The translations under genes were made by a program, and so were the position numbers. This document shows positions 36,371 to 43,809 of a DNA stretch of 44,386 nucleotides, one piece after another. How positions within the stretch are numbered: the first letter of the stretch is position 1; each line of letters opens with the position of its first letter. Under the pieces are notes generated by a model. The model saw nothing but the letters and a program-made list of their open reading frames with translations. It was not told where the DNA came from and did not search any database. This DNA comes from a virus: the IMG/VR virus record IMGVR_UViG_3300036398_002853, positions 1 to 44,386 of that record. One strand, written 5' to 3'.

Positions 36371-36945
36371 TCCCCATCGGGATTCGCAGCGCGGATGTTT
36401 TCGTACATCTTCTTGCAGATATAGTACGAGTCCACAATATCTGAAACGGGGCTACCAATCTCTTTACGATTGGGTGCTAGTACTGCTTTCAGGTGCATTC
36501 CTGTTTCCCACACAAACGCATCGTACATTTGGGTCTTGTCTGCGTTGCCCTTGCCTGATGCAAATTTCTTAACTTCGGTGGGTGGAATAATCGTGACAGG
36601 AACCCCTAGATGGTACAGTTTGTATTTCAGGATGCCTGTGTTTTCTGCAATATGAAATACTCGCCCACTTGCAGAATACGCATACCCCTCAAGTGCCACA
36701 TGGGAGCAACCCATCACAATGTCAATAGCCCAATCTGCAATGCTCTCGTAGCGTTCCTGATCGGAGTTCCAATCGGACAGCCGCTCGCCGTAAATATTCA
36801 GGGTACGAATTTCTGATTGTTTTTTGTTTTCGGTCAGGAAATAGAATGAACACTTGGTGTGATCCCACGGCAGCGAATCGTCTGGGTTGTTGTACAAACA
36901 GACGGCGGGACCACAAAGAGAATAATCAATTCCTGCTATAACCAT
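36367..36945 (-). CDS. RuvC-like Holliday-junction resolvase (192 aa)
   Basis: ATG 36945-36943; no Shine-Dalgarno, a CTAAATA box only 5 nt upstream. The RNase H-fold acidic residues are in place: VIAGIDYSLCG (D7), VALEGYAYSASG (E86), GSPVSDIVDSYYICKK (D179/D182), with VTIIPPTEVKKFASGKGNA-type substrate loop in between. Length and motifs fit RuvC-type resolvases of marine T4-like phages, which replace T4 endonuclease VII. The role is resolving branched replicative DNA before packaging. Confidence 0.85.
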   Translation of the reverse strand: MVIAGIDYSLCGPAVCLYNNPDDSLPWDHTKCSFYFLTENKKQSEIRTLNIYGERLSDWNSDQERYESIADWAIDIVMGCSHVALEGYAYSASGRVFHIAENTGILKYKLYHLGVPVTIIPPTEVKKFASGKGNADKTQMYDAFVWETGMHLKAVLAPNRKEIGSPVSDIVDSYYICKKMYENIRAANPDGD

Positions 36946-36950
36946 AACAG

Positions 36951-36957
36951 TATTTAG
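36951..36957 (-). promoter_or_regulatory. Late-type box (CTAAATA), minus strand
   Basis: It lies 5 nt upstream of the resolvase ATG and forms a divergent pair with the plus-strand box at 36967-36973. Confidence 0.5.
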
Positions 36958-36966
36958 GGAACCTGA

Positions 36967-36973
36967 CTAAATA
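36967..36973 (+). promoter_or_regulatory. Late promoter box (CTAAATA)
   Basis: 20 nt before the ATG at 36994, with AAAGGAGGA in between. Confidence 0.6.
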
Positions 36974-36993
36974 CGGTAAAGGAGGATTCAATA

Positions 36994-37209
36994 ATGATTC
37001 CAGAAAACAATGCAGAAAATTACAATGAAACTGTGCTGATCCCTCTGTTGGAAAAGAAGGTACACGCTCTGACTAGCAGCGTGATTCTAGCCGAAGCCAA
37101 ACTAGAGATTGCCAACAAGGAAAAGGCTGAACTACAGAAGCAGTTGGACGCAGCACAGGCAGCAGCACAGTCTGTGCCTGTGACTGATGTGCTAGACGAA
37201 GGGGACTAA
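36994..37209 (+). CDS. Small coiled-coil protein (71 aa)
   Basis: ATG 36994 with AAAGGAGGA upstream and its own late box. Residues 14-55 form one continuous coiled coil (IPLLEKKVHALTSSVILAEA then KLEIANKEKAELQKQLDAAQ), with a short acidic tail. No other features. It resembles small oligomerising structural or chaperone-like proteins. It converges on the protease gene 37222-37986. Confidence 0.75.
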   Translation: MIPENNAENYNETVLIPLLEKKVHALTSSVILAEAKLEIANKEKAELQKQLDAAQAAAQSVPVTDVLDEGD

Positions 37210-37221
37210 ACCCCATCGCAT

Positions 37222-37986
37222 CTATAACGGGTTTCCTGATAACTCTAGAACTACTGCTCGCACCCACTCCGCTACAAGGTCTACCCGAGTAGCGGAGTTT
37301 TCATATATGGTAGAGTCTTTGGTGGCTAGTGAGGAAATGATTCCAACCAGCACGCCCCTGCTGTTCAGGACTGCGCCGCCTGAATCGCCAAAATACAGGG
37401 TTCCGTTGATTGGCAGCATTTTGAATACTGTGGGTTCTTCAATCAGGGTTCCGTAGTACCAAAACACATCAGGATTGCTACGGCGTTTGTAGCCTCCACC
37501 AAAACCAATCAGAGTAAGCGACTCGCCTTGAATGTATCGGTTACTTTTGCCCATGATGGGAACAGGAGTAACAGGGCAGTTACGCTCAAGCAGCCCAACT
37601 GCTGCGTCTTGGAACAAGCGATCCCCAATTTTGTATTTGGGGTGCATACGGTAGTCCACAATCTTGTACGATTCGCACCCCACCACGAACAGGTCAGCGT
37701 CACCGTCTTCCATGCAATGCCCTGCGGTAATGAAAACATTGGGTGCAATAAGTACTGCACTACCAATTTCAGAGCCATCGGCTTTGGCAAGCATACCAAC
37801 TGCCAATTCCTCTGTTTGCTCGTCCAGTAGGGAAAAGCCGCCCATGAACCACGGAAGGTGTGTAGCGGGAATCCCTACTGGAGTTTTTTCCTGTGGTGTG
37901 TCGTATACCGACACCGATGCCTCGTCACATGCCCCGAAGAGTAGTGAGAGGGCCAGCAGAAGAGATGGAACATAGCCTCTCTGCAT
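37222..37986 (-). CDS. Secreted trypsin-like serine protease lipoprotein (254 aa)
   Basis: Start at ATG 37986-37984 (MQRGYVPSLLLALSLLFGAC); an in-frame start 9 codons upstream would spoil the signal peptide. The lipobox L-F-G-A-C20 predicts lipidation. The chymotrypsin fold has all triad motifs: FITAGHCMED (H90), FQDAAVGLLE (D127) and YFGDSGGAVLNS (S202), plus a typical LIGFGGG and GVLVGIISSLA. Such S1 proteases are common in bacteria and predators but rare in phages. It might process surface proteins of the infected cell or neighbours. The start is weakly promoter-like (TAGATA, 5 nt before the ATG), so expression may be early. Confidence 0.85.
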   Translation of the reverse strand: MQRGYVPSLLLALSLLFGACDEASVSVYDTPQEKTPVGIPATHLPWFMGGFSLLDEQTEELAVGMLAKADGSEIGSAVLIAPNVFITAGHCMEDGDADLFVVGCESYKIVDYRMHPKYKIGDRLFQDAAVGLLERNCPVTPVPIMGKSNRYIQGESLTLIGFGGGYKRRSNPDVFWYYGTLIEEPTVFKMLPINGTLYFGDSGGAVLNSRGVLVGIISSLATKDSTIYENSATRVDLVAEWVRAVVLELSGNPL

Positions 37987-38043
37987 ACAAATATCTAGCC
38001 CACCCACCAACACAAAAATGTTGGAATTTCTTGAAGGTTTGTG

Positions 38044-38072
38044 CTAAAAGAAAAACCCCCTTGCGGGGGTTT
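38044..38072 (-). terminator. Intrinsic terminator
   Basis: Minus strand: AAACCCCC-GCAA-GGGGGTTT (38072-38053) followed by TTCTTTT. It lies 30-60 nt past the stop of 38103-38714. Confidence 0.8.
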
Positions 38073-38102
38073 GGTGTGTGGGATCGGTTTTCAGCCTTCC
38101 AT

Positions 38103-38714
38103 TCAGTCACCGTACTCTGGGCCACGCCCGCCTGTGTAGGGACCACGCCGATGTGCTGCGTCTTCATAGCCTTGCATCTGTGCGTGATGATCCCGATCTC
38201 CTGCCCGACTCCTGTGCCATGCTTCGCTTTCTCTTTTCTGCCGTGCGTGTCGTTCAGCATCGGCTCGCTTTTTGGCACCCATATCCTGTTTGCGCTTCAT
38301 GGCTCGCTTGTGGTCTTCTGATCCCTTGCGGACAGGCTTGCCGCCCTTGCCGTAAACGGTCTTTGACTTTTGTTCCTTGCGATGACGATCCTCCGCTGAT
38401 TGAAGTTCCGCGTCAGCCTTTACTTGTCTTTCCCTTGCTGCTTTGCCTTTGGTCTGGTTACGGAGGCGAGTCGCCCAGTCTCCTGCACGGCGCGACAGTT
38501 TCCGCAGATTCTTTTCGCTTTCCGCTTCGCGTTCTGGTGTCTGGATGTCTTCCAGCAGGGCATTAGGATCAAGTTCTAGTTCTTCACATAGAGCCAACAG
38601 CACTGTTTCTAGCAGTTCGTTGTACTCCATAGCCTCATCCAAAGCGGCTTGTGGGTTTTGGATGCGTGCAATGCTCTCGTTGAGCGAACGGAATGTGTTG
38701 TGGTTGGTTCTCAT
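38103..38714 (-). CDS. Tagged basic virion-type protein, paralog of 19616-20176 (203 aa)
   Basis: ATG 38714-38712 with AGGAGATT upstream and a CTAAATA box at 38735-38741. NTFRSLNESIARIQNPQAAL then DEAMEY, LCEELELDPNALLEDIQTPE and TVYGKGGKPVRK match the product of 19616-20176 almost position by position in the N-terminal 65 residues. The C-terminal part is unrelated: charged and rich in Arg/His/Lys/Gln (RHARQKRESEAWHRSRAGDR), ending in a Gly/Arg tail. Predicted L-N-E and L-D-E cleavage sites follow the tag. It is likely a head-internal protein; dispersed on the opposite strand 18 kb from its paralog. Confidence 0.8.
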   Translation of the reverse strand: MRTNHNTFRSLNESIARIQNPQAALDEAMEYNELLETVLLALCEELELDPNALLEDIQTPEREAESEKNLRKLSRRAGDWATRLRNQTKGKAARERQVKADAELQSAEDRHRKEQKSKTVYGKGGKPVRKGSEDHKRAMKRKQDMGAKKRADAERHARQKRESEAWHRSRAGDRDHHAQMQGYEDAAHRRGPYTGGRGPEYGD

Positions 38715-38734
38715 TAGAATAATCTCCTATACTA

Positions 38735-38741
38735 TATTTAG
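38735..38741 (-). promoter_or_regulatory. Late promoter box (CTAAATA)
   Basis: 20 nt upstream of the ATG at 38714, directly after the nrdJ terminator. Confidence 0.6.
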
Positions 38742-38772
38742 GAAAAGAAACAACCCCCATTTACGGGGGTTG
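38742..38772 (-). terminator. Intrinsic terminator of nrdJ
   Basis: Minus strand: CAACCCCC, 6-nt loop, GGGGGTTG (38772-38751) followed by TTTCTTTTCC. Confidence 0.8.
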
Positions 38773-38817
38773 TCGGGCGGGAGATGCTATCTCCTGCGGG
38801 GCACAAGCCTGCGAAGT

Positions 38818-40740
38818 TTATGTGGTCAGGTCAACAATCTCACACTTGTCGCCAGTGCACGAGAATGTTTGGGTTCCAACAGTCTTGTCTTCCTTCTCGT
38901 AGTTCACCATTTCACTCCAGTCCACGCCCTGTGGCATGGCAGCAAGAGCGGCTTCGTACTGCTCCTTGGTGCAGTCCTGATACGGTGCTTGCTTGTACGA
39001 GTGATCGGAATGGGGCAGGAAAGAAATACCGCTGATCTCGTCAAAGTGCTTATACACCCACGCACCCACCTCCATCCACTCGTGCTCACGCACAGTAACA
39101 GTAATACTGGGCTTGTGTTCGCACCAGTGCCGCTGATACGCCAGCCACAACTCCAAGTGCTGAATAGCAGTCATGTGGTTGCGGGTCACAGAACCCACAG
39201 CCTTCATGGGGAACGAGAACACCATTGTGTGGTCGGGACGCATATTGCACACTTCGTGTGGGAAGCCCTTGTCAATCATAAACTGACACAGAGGGTCTTT
39301 GCGATCTGCACGAACGGTGCGAATGTAGTACTCGTTGTGACGAGCGTGGATGCCGCTTGCAGAATCAGTCAACTGCGATACGGTTCCACTAGGCTTGACA
39401 CAAGTAATAGCCGCTGCGGGGTTGATGCCAATCCGCTTTGCCCACTCCTTGTTGGTAGCCACGGCATGGTCACGAAGCGATTCAAGAATGTGCTGCAAGT
39501 TTTCGGTGTTGTCACGCATCATGGCGTTGTCAAGAATACCTGTGAGTGACACACCAAGCAGTGCTTCCTCTTCACAGTTCTTCTTCCAATCACTAGACAG
39601 GTACGGAAAATGGGTAAGACTAGCCTGCCATGTGCCAAGAATGGCAGCAAGCCGTACCTTACGCTTCAAGGTTTCTTCTGTATCGTCCTTGCGAACAATT
39701 ACTTCAGACAGATTGCAGAACTGCTTGTCACGCAGAATAATTTCAGAACACGGATTAGTGCCGAACTCGTAGGTGGCATCACGACGCTCACCCAACTTTT
39801 CCACAGTCTTCTGTGCAGCCTCACGGTTAAAGATGCCACGCTCACCGCTCTTGCTGTTGTACAGAGACAGCCACTCTTCCATGAATGTGCCAATCTCGGG
39901 CTTCTCCTTGTACGCCACACTGTTGTTAGCCAGTGCACGCTGTGGGTTCTCGTTCCACCACGCACCGCTCTTGGCATTACGCATACGCTCGTCTGTCAGA
40001 TTGGACAGAGAGATGAGTGCAGAACGACGCACACCACCCACCACAACCACTTCTGCTACCTTGCAAATAATGTCATGGCATTCCATTGAGGTGAGTTTGC
40101 GTCCTGCTGCTCGCTTGAAAGTATCAACGGTGAAACCGAACAGTTCTTCAAGTGGGCGAGGACCGCTTGCACGACCGCCAAATGTTTTTAGTCTTGCACC
40201 AGCGGGGCGAATCTTACTGGTGTCCCACGACGGAATCTGCCCACCAATCAGGAGTGAAACCAGTTCACGATACGCTTTTGCCCATCCTTCTTTGGAGTCC
40301 TTCACCACGATAACGGTATCGCTACTGCTGAACTGCTCTGCAATAGTGGGTAGTTTCTCCACATACTGCCGCTCCACAGAGAAGCCCACGCCTGTGCCGC
40401 ACATAAGCACATACAGGATTTCATCAAACGCACGCACCTTGTTTACTGCCACATACGAGCAGTTGTAGCCTGCGGTGTTGTCACGCTTTAGTGCTTCGCC
40501 TGCGGTCATTAGCGAACGCATGGACGGCATGATTTCTTGATTCAGGATAGCGGATTCCAATTCTTCACGAACAGACTTGGGAATCTTTATGCCCTTCTCT
40601 TCCCAATGCTCGTCAAAGAAAAGGAAATAACGAGCAACCGTTTCTTCCCATGTTTCGCGTCTGCCTTCGCTTTCAATCCACCGCGAGTACCTTGAAAGAT
40701 GGATGAATTGCTGATAGAAACTGGGAAGAGTCTTGGTCAT
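38818..40740 (-). CDS. nrdJ: Class II (adenosylcobalamin-dependent) ribonucleotide reductase (640 aa)
   Basis: I start at ATG 40740-40738 (MTKTLPSFYQQFI), because GGAGG lies 5 nt upstream; an ATG 4 codons earlier overlaps that site. The sequence follows the monomeric RTPR type: TAGYNCSYV (C94), VLMCGTGVGFSVER, GGVRRSALISLSNL, GTNPCSEIIL (C331, E333), FCNLSEV (C342), and a C-terminal SCTGDKCEIVDL thiol pair. C94/C342 would be the redox pair and C331 the thiyl-radical site. At 640 residues it is about 100 shorter than the Lactobacillus enzyme. It makes dNTPs for phage replication and needs B12 from the host. A weak GTGAAC-16-CATACT promoter lies upstream. Confidence 0.92.
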   Translation of the reverse strand: MTKTLPSFYQQFIHLSRYSRWIESEGRRETWEETVARYFLFFDEHWEEKGIKIPKSVREELESAILNQEIMPSMRSLMTAGEALKRDNTAGYNCSYVAVNKVRAFDEILYVLMCGTGVGFSVERQYVEKLPTIAEQFSSSDTVIVVKDSKEGWAKAYRELVSLLIGGQIPSWDTSKIRPAGARLKTFGGRASGPRPLEELFGFTVDTFKRAAGRKLTSMECHDIICKVAEVVVVGGVRRSALISLSNLTDERMRNAKSGAWWNENPQRALANNSVAYKEKPEIGTFMEEWLSLYNSKSGERGIFNREAAQKTVEKLGERRDATYEFGTNPCSEIILRDKQFCNLSEVIVRKDDTEETLKRKVRLAAILGTWQASLTHFPYLSSDWKKNCEEEALLGVSLTGILDNAMMRDNTENLQHILESLRDHAVATNKEWAKRIGINPAAAITCVKPSGTVSQLTDSASGIHARHNEYYIRTVRADRKDPLCQFMIDKGFPHEVCNMRPDHTMVFSFPMKAVGSVTRNHMTAIQHLELWLAYQRHWCEHKPSITVTVREHEWMEVGAWVYKHFDEISGISFLPHSDHSYKQAPYQDCTKEQYEAALAAMPQGVDWSEMVNYEKEDKTVGTQTFSCTGDKCEIVDLTT

Positions 40741-40821
40741 TAGTGCCTCCATTGTTAGGGTTGGTAGAGTATGTAGCCCCTACCACGAGGTTCACAGGCG
40801 TTCAAATATAGTTTTGAATTT

Positions 40822-41613
40822 TTAGTTTTCTTCGGGACACCAAACGATTGCACTATTTGTTTTTCCCCACTCGCCCGTAATCAAATTTGAAATATGAAGA
40901 GGGAAACTTCTATTTGTAAGGGAGTTAAGTAGTTGCCATCTTTCTAAAATTCCTTCATGCCCACCATACCACCTATCTTTAAATTCTACATCCCGTTCAA
41001 AGTAGTAGTTGTAATGAGTGAATCTTGGCGTGAGTAATACCGCTTCTTTGCCTGCACCTTGAAGCAGAGGAGGTTCGTGGCAAACAAAATCTTGTCCACA
41101 CCATTTCCACAAGCGAATGTAACCGTATGTGCGGCACTCACCCCAATCACCTATTGCTCGTAGGTTCTTTCCAACACGACAGTCAGCAGCGAATGCTCCT
41201 GCAATTTCTCCTGAAGCCTCTAATTGGTTTTCTGCTGCGGTCATGGATTCCGCAGTCCATTGCTCGTCTATGTCTATCTGCCACAGATAGCAGGAGTCTG
41301 TGAGTTTACGAACTTCTTCTATTGCACGGTTCACCTGTACATCTTTGGAATGCCAAAAGCCGTCAGACTGAACATACACCAAGTTGGGATGGTGCTGTTG
41401 CAACTCCAACAAGTATTCATGCGTTCCGTCCACGCTTCTGCCGTTGTCGTGAAGGTGCGAAGGAAACTCCTTGCACCAACGAGTGCTGCCGTTTGACCGT
41501 GCAGCACCTTCCACCACAACCCACCAATCACAGTCACGAAGTATGGATTCTGCTTGCTCGTTATGCTTCAGGTGATGAAGCCCATTATGAATAATAGTGA
41601 ACGCTATTCGCAT
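40822..41613 (-). CDS. Glycosyltransferase-like protein (263 aa)
   Basis: ATG 41613-41611 overlaps the stop of the upstream gene (TAATG). MRIAFTIIHNGLHHLKHN and DWWVVVEGAA resemble the start of family-2-type glycosyltransferases, with YLWQIDIDEQWTAESM (about 109-124) as the D-x-D metal/nucleotide-sugar motif and a variable C-terminal half rich in His/Trp/Tyr (RFTHYNYYFERDVEFKDRWY). Such enzymes in a tail-fibre region could glycosylate virion proteins or host surface. It forms an operon with 41613-42026 and the sulfotransferase-glycosyltransferase fusion. Confidence 0.75.
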   Translation of the reverse strand: MRIAFTIIHNGLHHLKHNEQAESILRDCDWWVVVEGAARSNGSTRWCKEFPSHLHDNGRSVDGTHEYLLELQQHHPNLVYVQSDGFWHSKDVQVNRAIEEVRKLTDSCYLWQIDIDEQWTAESMTAAENQLEASGEIAGAFAADCRVGKNLRAIGDWGECRTYGYIRLWKWCGQDFVCHEPPLLQGAGKEAVLLTPRFTHYNYYFERDVEFKDRWYGGHEGILERWQLLNSLTNRSFPLHISNLITGEWGKTNSAIVWCPEEN

Positions 41614-42026
41614 TAAGGATTGTTTGTTATGTAATCGTCTATCTGTTGGTGAGTGGTAAGAGCAGCCACAACCGCTTTATCGGCTTGCTTGTCGATCATG
41701 GCTTGTAGAAAGGCTTGTGTGCTTTCTGCTGGATCGTTTGCTGTGTTCACGACATCTGTGAGTTGCTGTTTATACTTTTGATCTACGGCAGAAAGTAGAG
41801 GCTGCTTTCGATCTTCCACACTCAAGTCCTTAACATTCCAAAGAATTTCTACAGGAGTCTTGGTTAAGTCAAACCAATGCCCATCGGTGACTTGTTTTCC
41901 TGCAACTAGTTCAGGTTGAACCTCCACCGCATCGCGCCAATCGCCTGTGTTCATGGCTCCTTCAGGAACCTCGTCTGCATTCATGCACTCAACCACAGAG
42001 TTGTTTTCTATTCGTATTTTCTTCAT
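41613..42026 (-). CDS. Small protein of tail-fibre regions (137 aa)
   Basis: ATG 42026-42024 with GGAAGGAGAC upstream, inside the end of the previous gene (38-nt overlap). MKKIRIENNSVVECMNADEV, 'GDWRDAVEV' and 'HWFDLTKTPVEILWNVKDLS' then 'EDRKQPLL' follow a pattern I recall from fibre-associated proteins of marine T4-like phages. The C-terminal half is helical (STQAFLQAMIDKQADKAVVA). It may be a fibre connector or assembly factor. Translation coupling to both neighbours is likely. Confidence 0.7.
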   Translation of the reverse strand: MKKIRIENNSVVECMNADEVPEGAMNTGDWRDAVEVQPELVAGKQVTDGHWFDLTKTPVEILWNVKDLSVEDRKQPLLSAVDQKYKQQLTDVVNTANDPAESTQAFLQAMIDKQADKAVVAALTTHQQIDDYITNNP

Positions 42027-43782
42027 TTGCTTGTCTCCTTCCGTATGTAGTTACAAGTTCAGTACCCAACTTTTCTATCGGAGCATTCCAGTCTCCAAAT
42101 TTTTCTTGACGGAACAACCGCACGGAATCATAGAAGGGAGATGTTTCTCCTTCAGGACTCCAAATATAATAATTCAGCACAGGTAACACCACCCATGTAG
42201 GCACACCCATAGCACCCGAAAGATGGGCAATACTTGTGCAGGACGATATTACAAGATCACAGCCTGATATGACTTCCCGTGTTTGTTCCCAATTATTCAA
42301 GGCTACCTTACGAATAAAATCAGGGCAGTCTTCCTCACCTTCATCCCGTTGCAGACACACAAAGTCTGCGTCTATGTCTCGTAGTGCTTCAAAGAACGGC
42401 TCCAATGGAAACCTGCGATTCTGCTCGTCTTCAAACTTGGGATTACCTTGCCAACGCACACCAATCACAGGACGGGGAGCATTGGGCATATGTGTGCGTG
42501 GAATGTATGACTTGCCGTTAATATCTGAATACTCGTATCCCAAAGGAGTGAGAACAGACATGGCAGGAATCCAAAAATCGTGATACACCAATCCTGCGGC
42601 ACGATGATCAATAATCATTTTCACGCCTGTGCAAGTCTTCACAATGGGACACAGTTCAGGTGAACACGCCACTATAACATCACAACCACGGCGATTCAGA
42701 TCAGAAATGTATTTCAAAGAATGAATCTGATCACCCAAACCGCCTTCAAGATAATACAAAATAGTTCCCATGCTCTTGCCGTCCCATATGGGTGTAGGCA
42801 CATCAGGCTTGGGATTTCCAAAAGCGTTTTCGTATCGTCCCCGCGACATGAGGTTCATGCCGTCTTGAAGTTTTCCTTCACGCAAGGCAAACCATCCCAT
42901 GTTGAATGCTATCTTGTTGCACTCAGGGCGTTCTGCCTGTGCTGCTTGGAGTACACGATACGACTCTTCAAACTGTCCTTGTTTGGAAAGTTCCACGGAG
43001 ATATCAATTTTCTTCTTTGGTATCTCTGCTTGTGTTTCACCCATCCAGAATCGTGGCTTGTGAAACGAGTCCCAATGATACCCAAGAATATCTTTTGCTG
43101 TTTTGTTGTGCTGTCTGCCCAAGCGAGGAGCAATGCTGTGCAGATTGGGAATGCCCCATGCAGCATCATCTCGTTCTGCTACCACTTGGGTATCAATACA
43201 GTTAAAGTCAAACTGATGGGGAGGCAACTCCAAGAACTCCAAAACTCGATTCATTTGTGTCTGTGGAGATTGCAGCAACTCGTCATAGTCCACAAACAGA
43301 AAGCATTCAGGATTGTCTTCGTAACCTTCTTGCAGGGTGGCATACGAAGACTTCAGGTGTGAAATGATGTGAGAGCCGTTCAGGAATACTGTGAGATTGT
43401 CTGGCTTGATCAGACGCACAAAGGATGCCGCACAATCAGCAGGATGACGAACCGTAGCAATAATTTTTGGTGGTCTGCCAAGAACTTGGTGCATGGTTTT
43501 CATAATGACAGGATTTGCCCACCCTCGGCTCTTGTCTATGATGACTGGTTTGGGTTCCGTTTCGTATTTTCCGTCAACCACGGAACGAAGCAAACGATGT
43601 ACTTCTGCTGTGGAAGCATCTCCTTTTGTGGGAGAACCTTCCCATGCTGCACACACCGCGCCCATAATGTCTATGAGTCCACTTGTGGATGTGGCTTTAA
43701 TTTGCGGATGCTGATTCAACAGCGCAGCAAGAACCGTGGAACCGCTGCGAGGAAGACCTGATAGAAAGTGTAGTGATTTCAT
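41989..43782 (-). CDS. Sulfotransferase-TPR-glycosyltransferase fusion (597 aa)
   Basis: ATG 43782-43780 with GGAG upstream. Residues 1-250 are a PAPS-dependent sulfotransferase: LSGLPRSGSTVLAALLNQHP (5'-PSB loop, 11-17) and KIIATVRHPADCAASFVR (3'-PB motif, about 106-123). Residues about 260-325 are TPR-like (ELSKQGQFEESYRVLQAAQA, IAFNMGWFALREGKLQDGMN). Residues about 335-575 resemble the TPR-linked family-9 glycosyltransferase/heptosyltransferase end domain: YYLEGGLGDQIHSLKYISDL, VIGVRWQGNP, GCDLVISSCTSIAHLSGAMG and P-T-W-V-V-L-P. The combined enzyme could sulfate and glycosylate a surface polymer or the fibres. All motifs are intact. Confidence 0.85.
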   Translation of the reverse strand: MKSLHFLSGLPRSGSTVLAALLNQHPQIKATSTSGLIDIMGAVCAAWEGSPTKGDASTAEVHRLLRSVVDGKYETEPKPVIIDKSRGWANPVIMKTMHQVLGRPPKIIATVRHPADCAASFVRLIKPDNLTVFLNGSHIISHLKSSYATLQEGYEDNPECFLFVDYDELLQSPQTQMNRVLEFLELPPHQFDFNCIDTQVVAERDDAAWGIPNLHSIAPRLGRQHNKTAKDILGYHWDSFHKPRFWMGETQAEIPKKKIDISVELSKQGQFEESYRVLQAAQAERPECNKIAFNMGWFALREGKLQDGMNLMSRGRYENAFGNPKPDVPTPIWDGKSMGTILYYLEGGLGDQIHSLKYISDLNRRGCDVIVACSPELCPIVKTCTGVKMIIDHRAAGLVYHDFWIPAMSVLTPLGYEYSDINGKSYIPRTHMPNAPRPVIGVRWQGNPKFEDEQNRRFPLEPFFEALRDIDADFVCLQRDEGEEDCPDFIRKVALNNWEQTREVISGCDLVISSCTSIAHLSGAMGVPTWVVLPVLNYYIWSPEGETSPFYDSVRLFRQEKFGDWNAPIEKLGTELVTTYGRRQANEENTNRKQLCG

Positions 43783-43809
43783 AATATGAACTCCATTGTG
43801 TAGACCGAC

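Noticed and set aside
38443-39549. A 368-codon plus-strand frame across nrdJ and the tagged gene
   Set aside because: It spans two minus-strand genes with clear motifs plus their terminator and promoter, and has no Shine-Dalgarno.
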